In this document: positions 8,725 to 17,581 of the stretch, in pieces
Numbering within the stretch: the stretch's first letter is position 1
How the letters are laid out: each line of letters opens with the position of its first letter
Assembly (NCBI GenBank): GCA_036562635.1
Contig: DATCJU010000094.1
Location: 22,183 to 86,182 of the forward strand
Origin: DATCJU01 sp036562635
GTDB lineage: Bacteria > Actinomycetota > Actinomycetes > Mycobacteriales > Pseudonocardiaceae
Direction: 5' to 3'
DNA: 64,000 nucleotides
Position numbers and translations under genes: made by a program
The notes under the pieces: generated by a model
Databases searched by the model: none
Told to the model about the DNA's origin: nothing
Seen by the model: the letters and a program-made list of their open reading frames with translations, nothing else

Positions 8725-9075
8725 GTGGCCGTGGAGATGAGCCGGGCCCGGTTCGAGGAACTGGTGGCCGAGGCACTGGACTCGATCCCGCCGGAGCTGG
8801 CCCGTGCCATGCGCAACGTGGTGGTGCTGGTGGAGGACCGGCACCCGACCGAACCGGACCTGCTCGGCCTGTACGAGGGGGTGGCGCTGACCGAGCGTGA
8901 CTCCCACTACGGCGGGGTGCTGCCGGACCGGATCTTCGTCTTCCGCGAGCCGATCCTGGCCATGTGCGAGGACGAGGACGAGGTCGTCGACGAGGTCCTC
9001 ATCACCGTGGTGCACGAGGTGGCACACCACTTCGGGATCGACGACGACCGACTGCACGAGCTGGGCTGGGCCTGA
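8725..9075 (+). CDS. Zincin-like metallopeptidase (PF06262 type)
   Basis: A 116-residue cytoplasmic protein with the full zinc site HEVAHHFGIDD at residues 97-107 (His97, Glu98 and His101, with Asp105 or Asp106 as the likely further ligand). It has the family's N-terminal pattern FEELVAEALDSIPPELARAM. Length is normal for this minimal metallopeptidase family. A GGAAGG ribosome binding site precedes the GTG at 8725, and the gene starts four bases after the septum-formation gene, so they share a transcript. Substrate unknown. Convergent with the monooxygenase gene. Confidence 0.9.
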   Translation: MAVEMSRARFEELVAEALDSIPPELARAMRNVVVLVEDRHPTEPDLLGLYEGVALTERDSHYGGVLPDRIFVFREPILAMCEDEDEVVDEVLITVVHEVAHHFGIDDDRLHELGWA

Positions 9076-9099
9076 CGGCCGGGCCGGGTCCGGGGTCGC

Positions 9100-10311
9100 T
9101 CAGCCGACCACCGGGCCGAGATCCGGCGGGGTCCAGCCGAGGATGCGCCGGGCCTGGCGCTGCAGCACCCCGGCCGGGACGAGGGGCAGCACCGCGTCCC
9201 GCAGCCCGGCGGCGGGACCGTCCAGCTGGGCGAGGCGTGCGGCCCGGGCCGCCAGCCGCACCAGGCGCTGGGTACGTGGGCGCCGGGCCGCGTCGTAGGC
9301 GGCGAGCGCAGCCGGAACGTCACCCCCGGGTGCGCCGAGCAGGGCGGCCAGCACCACCGCGTCCTCCAGGGCCTGGGCTCCGCCCTGCCCCAGGTCGGGG
9401 CTCATGGCGTGGGCGGCGTCCCCCACCAGGACCACGCGCCGGGTGACGTAGGTCGGGAGCGGATGGCGTTGGAAGCGGATGTCGTGCCGCAGCAGGGCCT
9501 CGGGCCGGGTGGCGGCCAGCAGTTCCGGGATCGGCGGATGCCAGTCGGCGAAACGTGCCGCCACCGCCGGCAGCGCCGCCCCGGACCCGGTGCCCGGAGG
9601 ACCGGAGGCGGTGGCGTACCAGTACACCCGCCCGTCGGCGAGCGGCACGATCCCGAACCGCCGGCCCCTCCCCCAGGTCTCGACCGGCAGGTCCGGCACC
9701 CCGATCCGCGTCGCGGCCTCCGCCTCCACCACGGCCCGCCACGCCACGTACCCGGCGTGGGACGGCCCGGGATGCCCGGCGACGACGGCGGGCCGCACCA
9801 CACTGTCCACGCCGTCCGCCCCCACCAGCAGGTCCGCGACCAGCTCGTCCGGGCCAGCCGCGGTCTCCACGGCGACCACGACCCGCTCGGCGTCCTCCCG
9901 GACGTCGACCACCCGGTGCCCGGTGCGCAGCTCCGCGTCGCGTGCCCCGTCCCGCAGCAGGTGGTGCAGGTCGGCGCGGTGCAGGGCGAACATCGCGCCC
10001 ACGTCGTCCTCCGACGGAACCCGGGTGGGGGCGTGGGCCAACCGGCGGCCGCGCGGGGTGCGTAGCTCGGCAGGACCCCGGATCGCGGCGCGGCGCCGCA
10101 GCCGCTCGCCCAGACCGAGCCGGTCCAGGGCTCGCACCGCGTTGGACGGCAGGGCGATACCCGCGCCCACCGGGGCGAACTCCGGGGCACGTTCCAGCAC
10201 GACCACCCGCCAGCCGGCACGGCCCAGCACACCGGCGACCGCCAGTCCGCCGATGCCTCCCCCCGCCACCACGACCGTGGCCCGGGCGGGGCCGCTCACC
10301 TCACGCACCAC
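9100..10311 (-). CDS. FAD-dependent aromatic-ring monooxygenase (class A, PHBH fold)
   Basis: A 403-residue flavoprotein with the three marks of class A hydroxylases: the dinucleotide motif VVVAGGGIGGLAVAGVLG near residue 12, the DG motif LLVGADGVDSVVRP, and the GD motif VLVGDAAHAMSPDLGQGG that binds the FAD ribityl chain. Such enzymes use NAD(P)H and O2 to hydroxylate aromatic or similar substrates. Sequence alone does not name the substrate; salicylate-hydroxylase-like proteins are the nearest in feel. The GTG start at 10311 lies inside the last codons of pheA (11-base overlap), so its translation is coupled to prephenate dehydratase. A link to phenylalanine or phenylpyruvate metabolism is an inference from position. 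Confidence 0.88.
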   Translation of the reverse strand: MVREVSGPARATVVVAGGGIGGLAVAGVLGRAGWRVVVLERAPEFAPVGAGIALPSNAVRALDRLGLGERLRRRAAIRGPAELRTPRGRRLAHAPTRVPSEDDVGAMFALHRADLHHLLRDGARDAELRTGHRVVDVREDAERVVVAVETAAGPDELVADLLVGADGVDSVVRPAVVAGHPGPSHAGYVAWRAVVEAEAATRIGVPDLPVETWGRGRRFGIVPLADGRVYWYATASGPPGTGSGAALPAVAARFADWHPPIPELLAATRPEALLRHDIRFQRHPLPTYVTRRVVLVGDAAHAMSPDLGQGGAQALEDAVVLAALLGAPGGDVPAALAAYDAARRPRTQRLVRLAARAARLAQLDGPAAGLRDAVLPLVPAGVLQRQARRILGWTPPDLGPVVG

Positions 10312-11257
10312 CTCCGGAACGCACCAGCTCCAACCAGCGTGCGGCCGCGGTGAACGCCGCGTCGGCCCCGTGGGGCGGCACGACGGTCGGGGTGCGGTCG
10401 GCCCGTGGATAGGAGCCGAGGAAACGGACCTCGGTGCACCGCCGGTACAGCGCGGCCAGGGCGTCCCCCACCCGCGCCTCGGCCACGTGGCCCTCGAAGT
10501 CCAGGAAGAACCGGTACTCGCCGATCCGGTCCCGGATGGGGCGGGACTCGATCCGGGTGAGGTTGATCCCGCGGGAGGCCAGTTCGTCCAGCACCTCCGA
10601 CAGCGCCCCGACCCGGTGCGCGGTCACCACGACCACCGAGGTGCGGTCGGCCCCGGTGGGTTCCGGCAGCCACCCTGGCGCGCGGACCAGCAGGAACCGG
10701 GTGACCGCGTCCCGCACGTCCGCCACGTCCTCGGCCAGCACCTCCAACGGGTAGTGCAGGGCGGCGGCCGGGGCGGTGACCGCCGCGTCGAACTCGCCGC
10801 GCTGCACGGCCAGTGCCGCCCCGGCGGTGGAGGAGGCCGGCACCACGTCCGCCTGGGGGAGGTGCTCGGCCAGCCACCGCCGCACCTGGGCGGCGGCGTG
10901 TGGGTGGGTGGCCACGGTGCGCACGTCCGCGGCCCGGGTGCCCGGGCGGACCAGGACGGTGAAGCGGATCGGCAGGGCCACCTCGGCCACGGTGACCAGG
11001 GGCTCGTCCACGGCCAGGGCGTCGAGGGTGGCGGTGACCGAGCCCTCGACGGAGTTCTCCACCGGCACGCAGGCGGCGTGGGCGTTCCCGGCCCGGACCT
11101 CGGCGAGGGCGGCGGGGATGGTGTCGAAGGGGATCAGTTCGGCACCGGCGAGATCGGGGGGAAGCCGGACACCGGCGTCGTGGTCCTGTGTCACGAGCGA
11201 GCGGGCCGCCTGCTCGGTGAACGTCCCCCGGGGGCCGAAGTACGCGATCCGCGGCAC
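10301..11257 (-). CDS. pheA: Prephenate dehydratase
   Basis: A 318-residue monofunctional enzyme converting prephenate to phenylpyruvate in phenylalanine synthesis. It opens with RIAYFGPRGTFTEQAA, has VPVENSVEGSV, the catalytic TRF triplet in DAVTRFLLV, and a C-terminal ACT domain with NLTRIESRPIRDRIGEYRFF, where ESRP is the phenylalanine-sensing motif. There is no chorismate mutase domain, which is normal for Actinobacteria. Feedback inhibition by phenylalanine is expected from the ACT domain. It is the upstream partner of the overlapping monooxygenase gene. Confidence 0.97.
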   Translation of the reverse strand: MPRIAYFGPRGTFTEQAARSLVTQDHDAGVRLPPDLAGAELIPFDTIPAALAEVRAGNAHAACVPVENSVEGSVTATLDALAVDEPLVTVAEVALPIRFTVLVRPGTRAADVRTVATHPHAAAQVRRWLAEHLPQADVVPASSTAGAALAVQRGEFDAAVTAPAAALHYPLEVLAEDVADVRDAVTRFLLVRAPGWLPEPTGADRTSVVVVTAHRVGALSEVLDELASRGINLTRIESRPIRDRIGEYRFFLDFEGHVAEARVGDALAALYRRCTEVRFLGSYPRADRTPTVVPPHGADAAFTAAARWLELVRSGGGA

Positions 11258-11416
11258 CTTGTCAGCCTACGACGGGCCGGATTCTCGGTCGGGTGAGCCT
11301 CGGGTGACCGGATCGTGGTCATACGCCGGGTGCGAGGCCAAAGAGCGCCAGCCTAGGGGGCGGATCACCTCCGCCACACGTGTGGTTCCCCGATACACCC
11401 CATACTGCGTCCTGCA

Positions 11417-12037
11417 ATGCTGTTCGCTGTGACCGCCGATTCGGAGGGCCCCACGAACGGAGCGGTACCGGCTTTGCGACTCGTGCTGTGTGCGGTTGAC
11501 CAACCCCTCGCCCAGGCGTGGTGGGAGATCGCGGCCAACCGGCACGGCGTCACCGTCCACCCCGGTTCGGTGTTCGACCTCGAGGTGGACGCGGTCGTCA
11601 GCCCGGCCAACTCGTTCGGCTGGATGCGGGGCGGTATCGACGCGCTCTACGCCCGCGCCTATCCCCAGGTGGAGGAGAACGTGCGCAGCGCCGTGCTGGC
11701 GTTGCACGGTGGTGAGCTCCCCGTGGGTGAGGCAGTGGTGGTACCCACCGGTGTCCGGGTACCAGCCTGGTTGATCAGTGCTCCCACCATGAGAAATCCG
11801 GGTGAGCACCTGCCACCGGACACCGTGCACCCCTATCTCGCCGCCAGGGCCGTGTTCCGGCTGTGGCGCGACGGCCGGTTGGAGAACGGCACTCCGGTCC
11901 GGCACGCGGTGCGGTCCATCGCGATGCCGGGACTGGGCACCGGTGTGGGTGGGGTGGACCCCCGCACCTGTGCCCGACAGGTGGCCGCGGCGTGGGACGA
12001 GATGTTCGGACAGTGGTCAGGAGCGGCCGCGGTCTGA
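11417..12037 (+). CDS. Macro-domain protein
   Basis: A 206-residue protein with a macro fold. DAVVSPANSFGWMRGGIDALY matches the family signature in which Asn and the glycine-rich loop bind ADP-ribose; then comes VGEAVVVPTG, and SIAMPGLGTGVGGV at the second loop. Macro domains bind or hydrolyse ADP-ribose and related ligands. The Trp-Met before the Gly-Gly and the Pro in place of the first Ala are deviations, so hydrolase activity is uncertain. Divergent from pheA. Followed by a 15-bp perfect hairpin that ends the transcript. The first 20 residues are poorly conserved, so a later start is possible. Confidence 0.85.
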   Translation: MLFAVTADSEGPTNGAVPALRLVLCAVDQPLAQAWWEIAANRHGVTVHPGSVFDLEVDAVVSPANSFGWMRGGIDALYARAYPQVEENVRSAVLALHGGELPVGEAVVVPTGVRVPAWLISAPTMRNPGEHLPPDTVHPYLAARAVFRLWRDGRLENGTPVRHAVRSIAMPGLGTGVGGVDPRTCARQVAAAWDEMFGQWSGAAAV

Positions 12038-12138
12038 CACGTCGCGGTTCGGGACGTCGACAACGCCGGTCGACCCGGTCGACCGGCTGCCGGTACCACT
12101 CCCGTCGAGGGCCAACAGAGAGCAACGGATGACACAGA

Positions 12139-12174
12139 GCGGCCCCGCACCGGCCGGTTCCGGTGCGGGGCCGC
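12139..12174. terminator. Bidirectional rho-independent-type hairpin
   Basis: A perfect 15-bp inverted repeat, GCGGCCCCGCACCGG (12139-12153) and CCGGTGCGGGGCCGC (12160-12174), with a 6-base loop, between the convergent macro-domain and hsp20 genes. There is no U tract, as is common in high-GC Actinobacteria. Confidence 0.8.
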
Positions 12175-12232
12175 CCGTGTCGGCCGCGGTCGACGTCGGC
12201 CGGTCCGATCGCCGCCGCGGCGGTCGCGCGGG

Positions 12233-12745
12233 TCACTGACGGGTGTCACGCTCCTCCGCGGTGCCCTCGATCGCCGTGGGGGTCGAGCCACCGACGCTGC
12301 GGATCCGCACCTTCTGCGCGGTCACCGCCGGGCGCACCACGTCCCGGACGCGCACGCGCAGCAGCCCACGGTCGTAGGTGGCGTCGACCTGGTCGGCGGT
12401 CACGCCCTCGGGGAGCGCGAACTCGCGGCGGAACTCACCGGTGCGGATCTCCCGGATCATCGTCCCGTCCCCGTCCGTGGACCGCTCCTCGGAACGCCGG
12501 CCGCTGATGGTCAGCCGCCCCTCGGCGACCTCCACGTCGACGTCCTTGTCCACGTCGACGCCGGGCAGTTCCAGGGTGATCACCACGTCCGACCCCTCAC
12601 GGGTCATGTCGGCGGCAGGAACGAACCCGGTCACCCCGACCGGACCGGAACCGAACGCGCGGCGTACGAGCGCGTCGAACTCCGCATCCACCTGCCGCAC
12701 GAGCGCGGTGAAGGGATCCCACACGGAACCAACACCGATCGCCAT
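12233..12745 (-). CDS. Hsp20/alpha-crystallin small heat-shock protein
   Basis: A 170-residue small chaperone that holds unfolding proteins in the cytoplasm. The alpha-crystallin domain spans about residues 45-140, with DVVITLELPGVDVDKDVDVE, GRLTISGRR and the domain-ending stretch FRREFALPEGV then YDRGLLRVRV. The family's C-terminal I-x-I/V motif is likely KVRIRSV. ATG at 12745 with AGGAGGGA upstream. A perfect CIRCE operator lies 64 bases upstream, predicting HrcA repression and heat induction. Many actinobacterial hsp20 genes are instead controlled by RheA or HspR, so this arrangement is informative. Confidence 0.93.
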   Translation of the reverse strand: MAIGVGSVWDPFTALVRQVDAEFDALVRRAFGSGPVGVTGFVPAADMTREGSDVVITLELPGVDVDKDVDVEVAEGRLTISGRRSEERSTDGDGTMIREIRTGEFRREFALPEGVTADQVDATYDRGLLRVRVRDVVRPAVTAQKVRIRSVGGSTPTAIEGTAEERDTRQ

Positions 12746-12808
12746 GTTCGTCCCTCCTCAGTCCTGTGTGCGCCGAACCGTCTCTCACCTGCGGAGCGAG
12801 CCTCCGGA

Positions 12809-12835
12809 TTAGCACTCTCGCTCCATGAGTGCTAA
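12809..12835. promoter_or_regulatory. CIRCE operator (HrcA binding site)
   Basis: TTAGCACTC (12809-12817), nine-base spacer, GAGTGCTAA (12827-12835). This matches the CIRCE consensus at every position. It sits 64 bases upstream of hsp20 and 85 bases upstream of the divergent response regulator gene, so HrcA could affect both, though hsp20 is the expected target. Confidence 0.95.
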
Positions 12836-12920
12836 CGCACGGAGGTGCCTCGGTGTTCCCGGACACGGCTCCGGGGGGAATCACCCACCGGAAGGGAACG
12901 GGAGGTCGTACCGTGAGGCC

Positions 12921-13580
12921 GTGACGGTGCGGGTACTACTGGTCGACGACCACGAGGTGGTCCGACTGGGACTGCGTGACCTGTTGGACAACGAGGACGA
13001 CATCGAGGTCGTCGCCGAGGCCGGCAGCGTGGCCGAGGCCCTGGTCATGGCCCGGGCCCACCACCCGGACGTCGCCGTGGTCGACATGCGGCTCCCCGAC
13101 GGCGACGGGACCACCCTCTGCCGCCGGCTCCGCGAGGAGGCCCCCGCCGGGCACACCCCACCCCGCTGCCTGGTGCTCACCGCGTTCGACGACGAGCAGG
13201 CCGTCGTGGGCGCCATCCTGGCCGGCGCCTCCGGCTACCTGCTCAAACAGGTCCGGGGGCAGGACCTGGTGCTGGCCGTGCGCGAGGTCGCCGCAGGCCG
13301 TTCGCTGCTCGACCCCGTCACCACCGCCCGGGTGCTGGAGCGGGTGCGCCAGCAGGCCGGGGGCGAGCAGGACGACGCACTCGCCACGCTCACCGAGCAG
13401 GAGCGGCGGGTGCTGGAGCTGATCGGCGAGGGCCTGACCAACCGGCAGATCGCCGCCCGACTGTTCCTGGCCGAGAAGACGGTCAAGAACTACGTGACCT
13501 CGATCCTGGCCAAGCTCGGCATGGAACGACGTACCCAGGCCGCCGCCTGGATCGCCCGCCGCACCCGCCATCACGACTGA
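12921..13580 (+). CDS. NarL/DevR-type response regulator
   Basis: A 219-residue two-component regulator. The receiver domain starts VRVLLVDDHEVVRLGL, has Asp55 in VVDMRLPDG as phospho-acceptor, and KQVRGQD with the conserved Lys. The LuxR-type HTH is LTEQERRVLELIGEGLTNRQIA followed by TVKNYVTSILAKL. DevR/DosR is the best-known relative. The nearest matching kinase (HisKA_3 type) is about 5 kb away at 18641-19801, beyond the pentapeptide block. Start chosen at GTG 12921 because an upstream in-frame ATG falls inside the CIRCE element and would add a tail unlike the family. Confidence 0.93.
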   Translation: MTVRVLLVDDHEVVRLGLRDLLDNEDDIEVVAEAGSVAEALVMARAHHPDVAVVDMRLPDGDGTTLCRRLREEAPAGHTPPRCLVLTAFDDEQAVVGAILAGASGYLLKQVRGQDLVLAVREVAAGRSLLDPVTTARVLERVRQQAGGEQDDALATLTEQERRVLELIGEGLTNRQIAARLFLAEKTVKNYVTSILAKLGMERRTQAAAWIARRTRHHD

Positions 13581-14309
13581 TCCCCGGGGCGCCCCGCCAC
13601 CGGGCGGGACCCACCGCGCCCGGACCGGCCGCCGGGACAGGCCCGCGACTCCGGGCACCACACCCACGCAGCGCACCGGACGGATCGACGACACCGACGG
13701 GTCCCGTCCCGGGTCGACCGCCCCACGACCCCTTGGTCACCGCCCCACCGACACACCCGGTGCAGCCCGCAGCACGGTCGAGGACGAGAACGACGAGAAC
13801 TCGGACACGCCCGAATTACAGCTCTGTTTCGGATGGCGGGACAGGGAAACAATGTGCGCCGGTGCGTAAGTTTCCACGGTGAGGAGCACACCCCAGGTCC
13901 TCGCGCACCGGCCCGGACCGCGCACCGAGGAAGTCCGATCCCTTCCCGGCGGAGCGACACGAGCCGCGGAACGTGCCGGTCCAGCGGCCGGTCCCGCCGC
14001 CGGAACAAGGCCGACGACCTACCGGAAGGGGGCTCAGGCCAGCCCCGGAAGGGGACGACGGAGAAGATGGCCGAACACGGTCGCCGCGCCCGGCACACAC
14101 CCGCCATCACCGAGTCGACCGGGAGCGTGACAGGCCCCACGGAGGACCTGCTTACCGACAGCGTATCGACGATGCACTCCGAGCGGAGCAACCACAGTGC
14201 GTCATTCGGAGCAATTTTTCTGCTCTTCCGGAAATTATGCTGTGGTTCTGCACACGCGCTTCGACCGCGGAGTCCCGCCGCGGTCCCCGAACACGTCATG
14301 ATCAATCAC
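13581..14309. other. Long non-coding stretch before the first pentapeptide gene
   Basis: About 730 bases with no convincing gene. Short open frames on both strands (for example a 62-codon frame on the minus strand, 13737-13925) have no family likeness and no good ribosome binding site. Part of it (around 14200-14300) is noticeably less GC-rich than the surroundings, which fits a promoter region for the following gene. Confidence 0.5.
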
Positions 14310-15650
14310 ATGTGCGAAGGATCGACACGGTACCCGGCCATATGGCTGCGCCCACTGCACTGGTGGTGGGTGGCGCTGTCCGGCGTACTGGTCATGGTCA
14401 CCGGCGTCTGCGGAAGCTGGTGGCTGTGGGAGTGGCTCCGAGGGCTACCCGGCCCGGAGTGGATCCGTGAACTGCTCCAGATGGTCCGCGCGGTGCTGAC
14501 CGCCACCGGCGCGGCCTGGGTGGCACTGACGCTGCTGATGGCCGTGGTGAGCCCGCGCGGGGTGCGCGAACTGCTGAGCGTGCTCACCGGGGAACGCGGT
14601 ACCTCCGACTCCTGGCGCGACGCGGCGGAGCGACGGATCACCGAGCTGTACGCCAAGGCCGTCGAGCAGCTGTCCTCCGAGCACGTGCCCGACCGCCTGG
14701 CCGGGCTGTCCACCCTGGAACAGCTGGCCCAGAACAGCCCGGGGTACCGGCAGGCCGTGGTCGAGACGATCTGTGCCTACCTCCGCACCCCCTGCCCGCA
14801 CAGCGGAGGCCCGACCGCCACCGGCGCCGGGGACGACGACGGCGTCCGGGAAGGAGCCGGGCAGTGGAGCGGGGAGTGCCAGGTCCGGGTGACCGCCCAG
14901 CGCATCCTGGCGAGCCACCTGCGGCCCGACCGCGACCCCACGAACGGCGAGCCCACCAACCCCAGGTTCTGGGCGGACATCGACCTGGACCTGTCCGGCG
15001 CCACCCTGCACGACTGGGACTTCTCTGGCTGTACGGTGCGCACCTCGCGCTTCACCCGGACGACCTTCCTCGGCAACACCGGGTTCGAGCGGGCCACCTT
15101 CACCGGCCACGCCTGGTTCCGTGAGGCGACCTTCGCTGGGAACGTCCGGTTCACCCGCGCGACCTTCGCCGGGGACGCCTGGTTCAACCTGACGACCTTC
15201 CACCGCGACGCCTGGTTCACCGAGGTGTTCGTCGCCGGCGACACCTGGTTCTCCGAGGCGACGTTCGTGCAGAACGCCTGGTTCAACCGGGCGAGCCTCG
15301 ACCGCGACGCGTGGTTCGCCGAGGTGGCCTTCGCCGGGGACGCCTGGTTCGTGGAGACCGACTTCGGCGGCGACGCCTGGTTCGGCCAGGCGGTCTTCGG
15401 CGGCGAGGTGTGCCTCATGGGCGCCCGGGCCCGGGTGGACCGTGCGGTGCTCTCGGTCTGGCCGATGGGATGGCGACTACGCCGACCCGACGACGAGGAC
15501 GAGGCGCGCCTGCCCGGCAAGCACGGCAGCTGGGGCTTCCTGGTCCCACTGCCCTCGGTTCCCACCACGCCACCTGCCAAGCCCAAGCCCGTCACCACGG
15601 AGACCGACTCCTTCGACAACGGCGGCACAGCGCTGGCCGGCCAGCTCTGA
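14310..15650 (+). CDS. Membrane protein with pentapeptide-repeat domain (copy 1)
   Basis: A 446-residue protein. Two N-terminal transmembrane helices (about residues 15-37, Trp-rich WWWVALSGVLVMVTGV, and 62-80) are followed by a helical domain shared with copy 2 (ITELYAKAVEQLSS, RLAGLSTLEQLAQNSPGYR, ICAYLRTP). After IDLDLSGATLHDWDFSGC comes a pentapeptide-repeat region of about 130 residues with units such as TFAGDAWF. Such repeats fold into a right-handed beta helix; their role here is unknown. The start at 14310 follows from alignment with copies 2 and 3 (MCEGSTR against MSEQSTV); an in-frame ATG at 14298 belongs to the shared leader. Convergent with copy 2. Confidence 0.82.
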   Translation: MCEGSTRYPAIWLRPLHWWWVALSGVLVMVTGVCGSWWLWEWLRGLPGPEWIRELLQMVRAVLTATGAAWVALTLLMAVVSPRGVRELLSVLTGERGTSDSWRDAAERRITELYAKAVEQLSSEHVPDRLAGLSTLEQLAQNSPGYRQAVVETICAYLRTPCPHSGGPTATGAGDDDGVREGAGQWSGECQVRVTAQRILASHLRPDRDPTNGEPTNPRFWADIDLDLSGATLHDWDFSGCTVRTSRFTRTTFLGNTGFERATFTGHAWFREATFAGNVRFTRATFAGDAWFNLTTFHRDAWFTEVFVAGDTWFSEATFVQNAWFNRASLDRDAWFAEVAFAGDAWFVETDFGGDAWFGQAVFGGEVCLMGARARVDRAVLSVWPMGWRLRRPDDEDEARLPGKHGSWGFLVPLPSVPTTPPAKPKPVTTETDSFDNGGTALAGQL

Positions 15651-15967
15651 CCCGCCGCAGCCGACGGAGTCCCGTCCCAACAACTGAAACGCCCTGAACA
15701 GTGTGGCCGGTTGCCTCACCTCCACCGGCCGCAGCCGCCGCCCCCTCACATCGACATCGCTCGGCCCCGTCGAACCGGAGTCGCCGCACCGGTTCCCGGT
15801 ACGGAGAGCACGTTCCGCTACCCGATCACAGTCGCTGAGAGTAGCGGATCTCTCACCAACAGTTCTCGCGGCCTGCCTCTCGCCCGCTGTCCTCGACACA
15901 GGTTCGCCTCCGGTGTGGCTGTGCCTCCGTCAGGCTCCTCAGCGCTCAGCGGGTGCGGGCGCCGCGG
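15651..15967. other. Intergenic spacer between convergent pentapeptide genes
   Basis: 317 bases between the two stop codons. I see no gene, no strong hairpin terminator and no obvious repeat. Short frames present are not supported. Confidence 0.5.
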
Positions 15968-17581
15968 TCACGCCACCTCCGACGGATCGTCCTCACCGTC
16001 GCCGGAGCTGGTCGGCTTGTCCTCTTCGGCGACCTTCTCCAGGAATCCCCACACGCCCTCGTGGCCTTCCAGGAGGCCTTCCTCGTCATCGGCAGGCTCC
16101 CACACCTGCCATCCCACCGGCCACACCCGCTCGGCCTTACGGTCCAACCGGGCTCGCGCTTTCACGAGCTGAACACCCTTGTGGAAAACCGCCTCATCGA
16201 ACCAGACATCGTCGTAGAAGATCGCCTTATCGAACCGGGCATCGTCGTGGAAGGCCGCATCCTCGAACTTGACATTGTTGTGGAAGACCGCCCCCTCGAA
16301 CCAGGCGATGCCGCGGAAAACCGCATCCTCGAACCAGGCACTGTCGCGGAAGACCGCCTCATCGAATTTGACACTGTCGTGGAAGATCACCTCACGAAAC
16401 CAGGCATCGCCGTGAAAAACTGCCATAACGAACCTGGCCTCGTCGTGGAAAACCGTCTCCCTGAAATTGCCCTTTTTGTGGAAAACCGCATCACCGAATC
16501 CAGCGCTGTCGTGGAAGACCGCCTCATCGAACCAGGCATAACCACGGAAGACCGCATCCTCGAACCAGGTGATGCCACGGAAAACCGCATCACTGAAGTT
16601 GGCATCGACGCGGAATACCGCCCTACCGAAATCGGCACCGGCGTGGAAGGCCACATTACTGAACGCGGCTCTGTCGCGAAAGACCGCCGCGTGGAACCCG
16701 GCATCGCCGTGGAAGACCGCCCCACCGAACGCGGCCTCACCATGGAAGACCGACCGATGGAACCGGGCATAGCCGTGGAAGATCGTCCCGTAGAACTCGA
16801 CGTCGCCGTGGAAGGTCGCTCTGTTGAACCAGGCATCGCCGTGGAAGACTGCTCCATAGAACAAGGCACCGCCGCGGAAGACCGTCTGGAAGAAGTTGGC
16901 GTGGCGGACCTCGCAGCCAGCGAACTCCCATTTGTGCAGGGTGGCTCCGGACAGGTCCAGGTCGATGTCGGGCCAGAACTTGGGATTGGTGGGCCGACCG
17001 GTCTTCTCGTCGCGGTCGGGAAACAGGTGATCGGTGAGGATGCGCTGGGCGGTCTGCCGGACCTGTCGCTCCTCCGCCCATTGCCGGGCCCGCTCCCGAG
17101 CAGCCTGCTGCTCCTCCACCGAACCAGCACCGCCCGCTGACTTGACCGAGGCGGAATCCTGGTTCTCCTCCAGATCCTCGTCGACAGGGCCGGGCAGGCG
17201 CAGGTAGGCACAGATCACGTTGACGATGGTCTGCCGGTGCCCCGGATTGTCCTGCGCCAGCTGCTCCAGCGCGTACAGCCCGCCCAGACGCACCGCGGCC
17301 TTGTCACTGCCCAGCTGCTCGACGGCCTTGGTGTACAGCTCGGCGACCCACCGCTCGGTCACATCGTGCTCGGCAACCTGGGCGGCCCGCTTCCTCTGTT
17401 CCAGACCCTCGGCGGCGATCCTTTCCCTGAGCTGCAGGTCCTGCTCAGTGGTCCCCTGTCGCCGGAACGCCCACAGCAACGCCGCCGCACCCGCCCCGAA
17501 GCCCACCGCCGACACCGCGGTGCGCGCCACCTGCCACCAGCGCGACGCCTCACGCCGGGGCACCATCGACCGCTCGATCAT
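15968..17581 (-). CDS. Membrane protein with long pentapeptide-repeat domain (copy 2)
   Basis: A 537-residue paralogue of copy 1. One transmembrane helix lies at about residues 18-38 and a charged stretch at 45-75. The shared helical domain follows at about 76-200 (VAELYTKAVEQLGSDKAAVRL, LYALEQLAQDNPGHRQ, ICAYLRLP). Pentapeptide repeats run from about 205 to 472, roughly 53 units, nearly all with Phe at the centre and a clear 10-residue rhythm such as AWFDEAVFHD. That length would give about 13 coils of beta helix. The acidic tail ends EDDPSEVA. The ATG at 17581 overlaps the stop of a five-codon leader frame. Function unknown; an intracellular interaction surface tethered to the membrane is the likely form. 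Confidence 0.85.
   Translation of the reverse strand: MIERSMVPRREASRWWQVARTAVSAVGFGAGAAALLWAFRRQGTTEQDLQLRERIAAEGLEQRKRAAQVAEHDVTERWVAELYTKAVEQLGSDKAAVRLGGLYALEQLAQDNPGHRQTIVNVICAYLRLPGPVDEDLEENQDSASVKSAGGAGSVEEQQAARERARQWAEERQVRQTAQRILTDHLFPDRDEKTGRPTNPKFWPDIDLDLSGATLHKWEFAGCEVRHANFFQTVFRGGALFYGAVFHGDAWFNRATFHGDVEFYGTIFHGYARFHRSVFHGEAAFGGAVFHGDAGFHAAVFRDRAAFSNVAFHAGADFGRAVFRVDANFSDAVFRGITWFEDAVFRGYAWFDEAVFHDSAGFGDAVFHKKGNFRETVFHDEARFVMAVFHGDAWFREVIFHDSVKFDEAVFRDSAWFEDAVFRGIAWFEGAVFHNNVKFEDAAFHDDARFDKAIFYDDVWFDEAVFHKGVQLVKARARLDRKAERVWPVGWQVWEPADDEEGLLEGHEGVWGFLEKVAEEDKPTSSGDGEDDPSEVA

Noticed and set aside
12825..12920. An upstream ATG (12825) as start of the response regulator.
   Set aside because: It lies inside the CIRCE element, and the added residues have no receiver-domain similarity.
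13737..13925. A 62-codon minus-strand frame between the response regulator and the pentapeptide gene.
   Set aside because: No family resemblance, no good ribosome binding site and no conserved start context.
15968..16900. Regularly spaced 30-base similar units that could be taken for a CRISPR array or tandem DNA repeat.
   Set aside because: The units are degenerate and keep reading frame, coding for pentapeptide repeats; there are no identical repeats with unique spacers.
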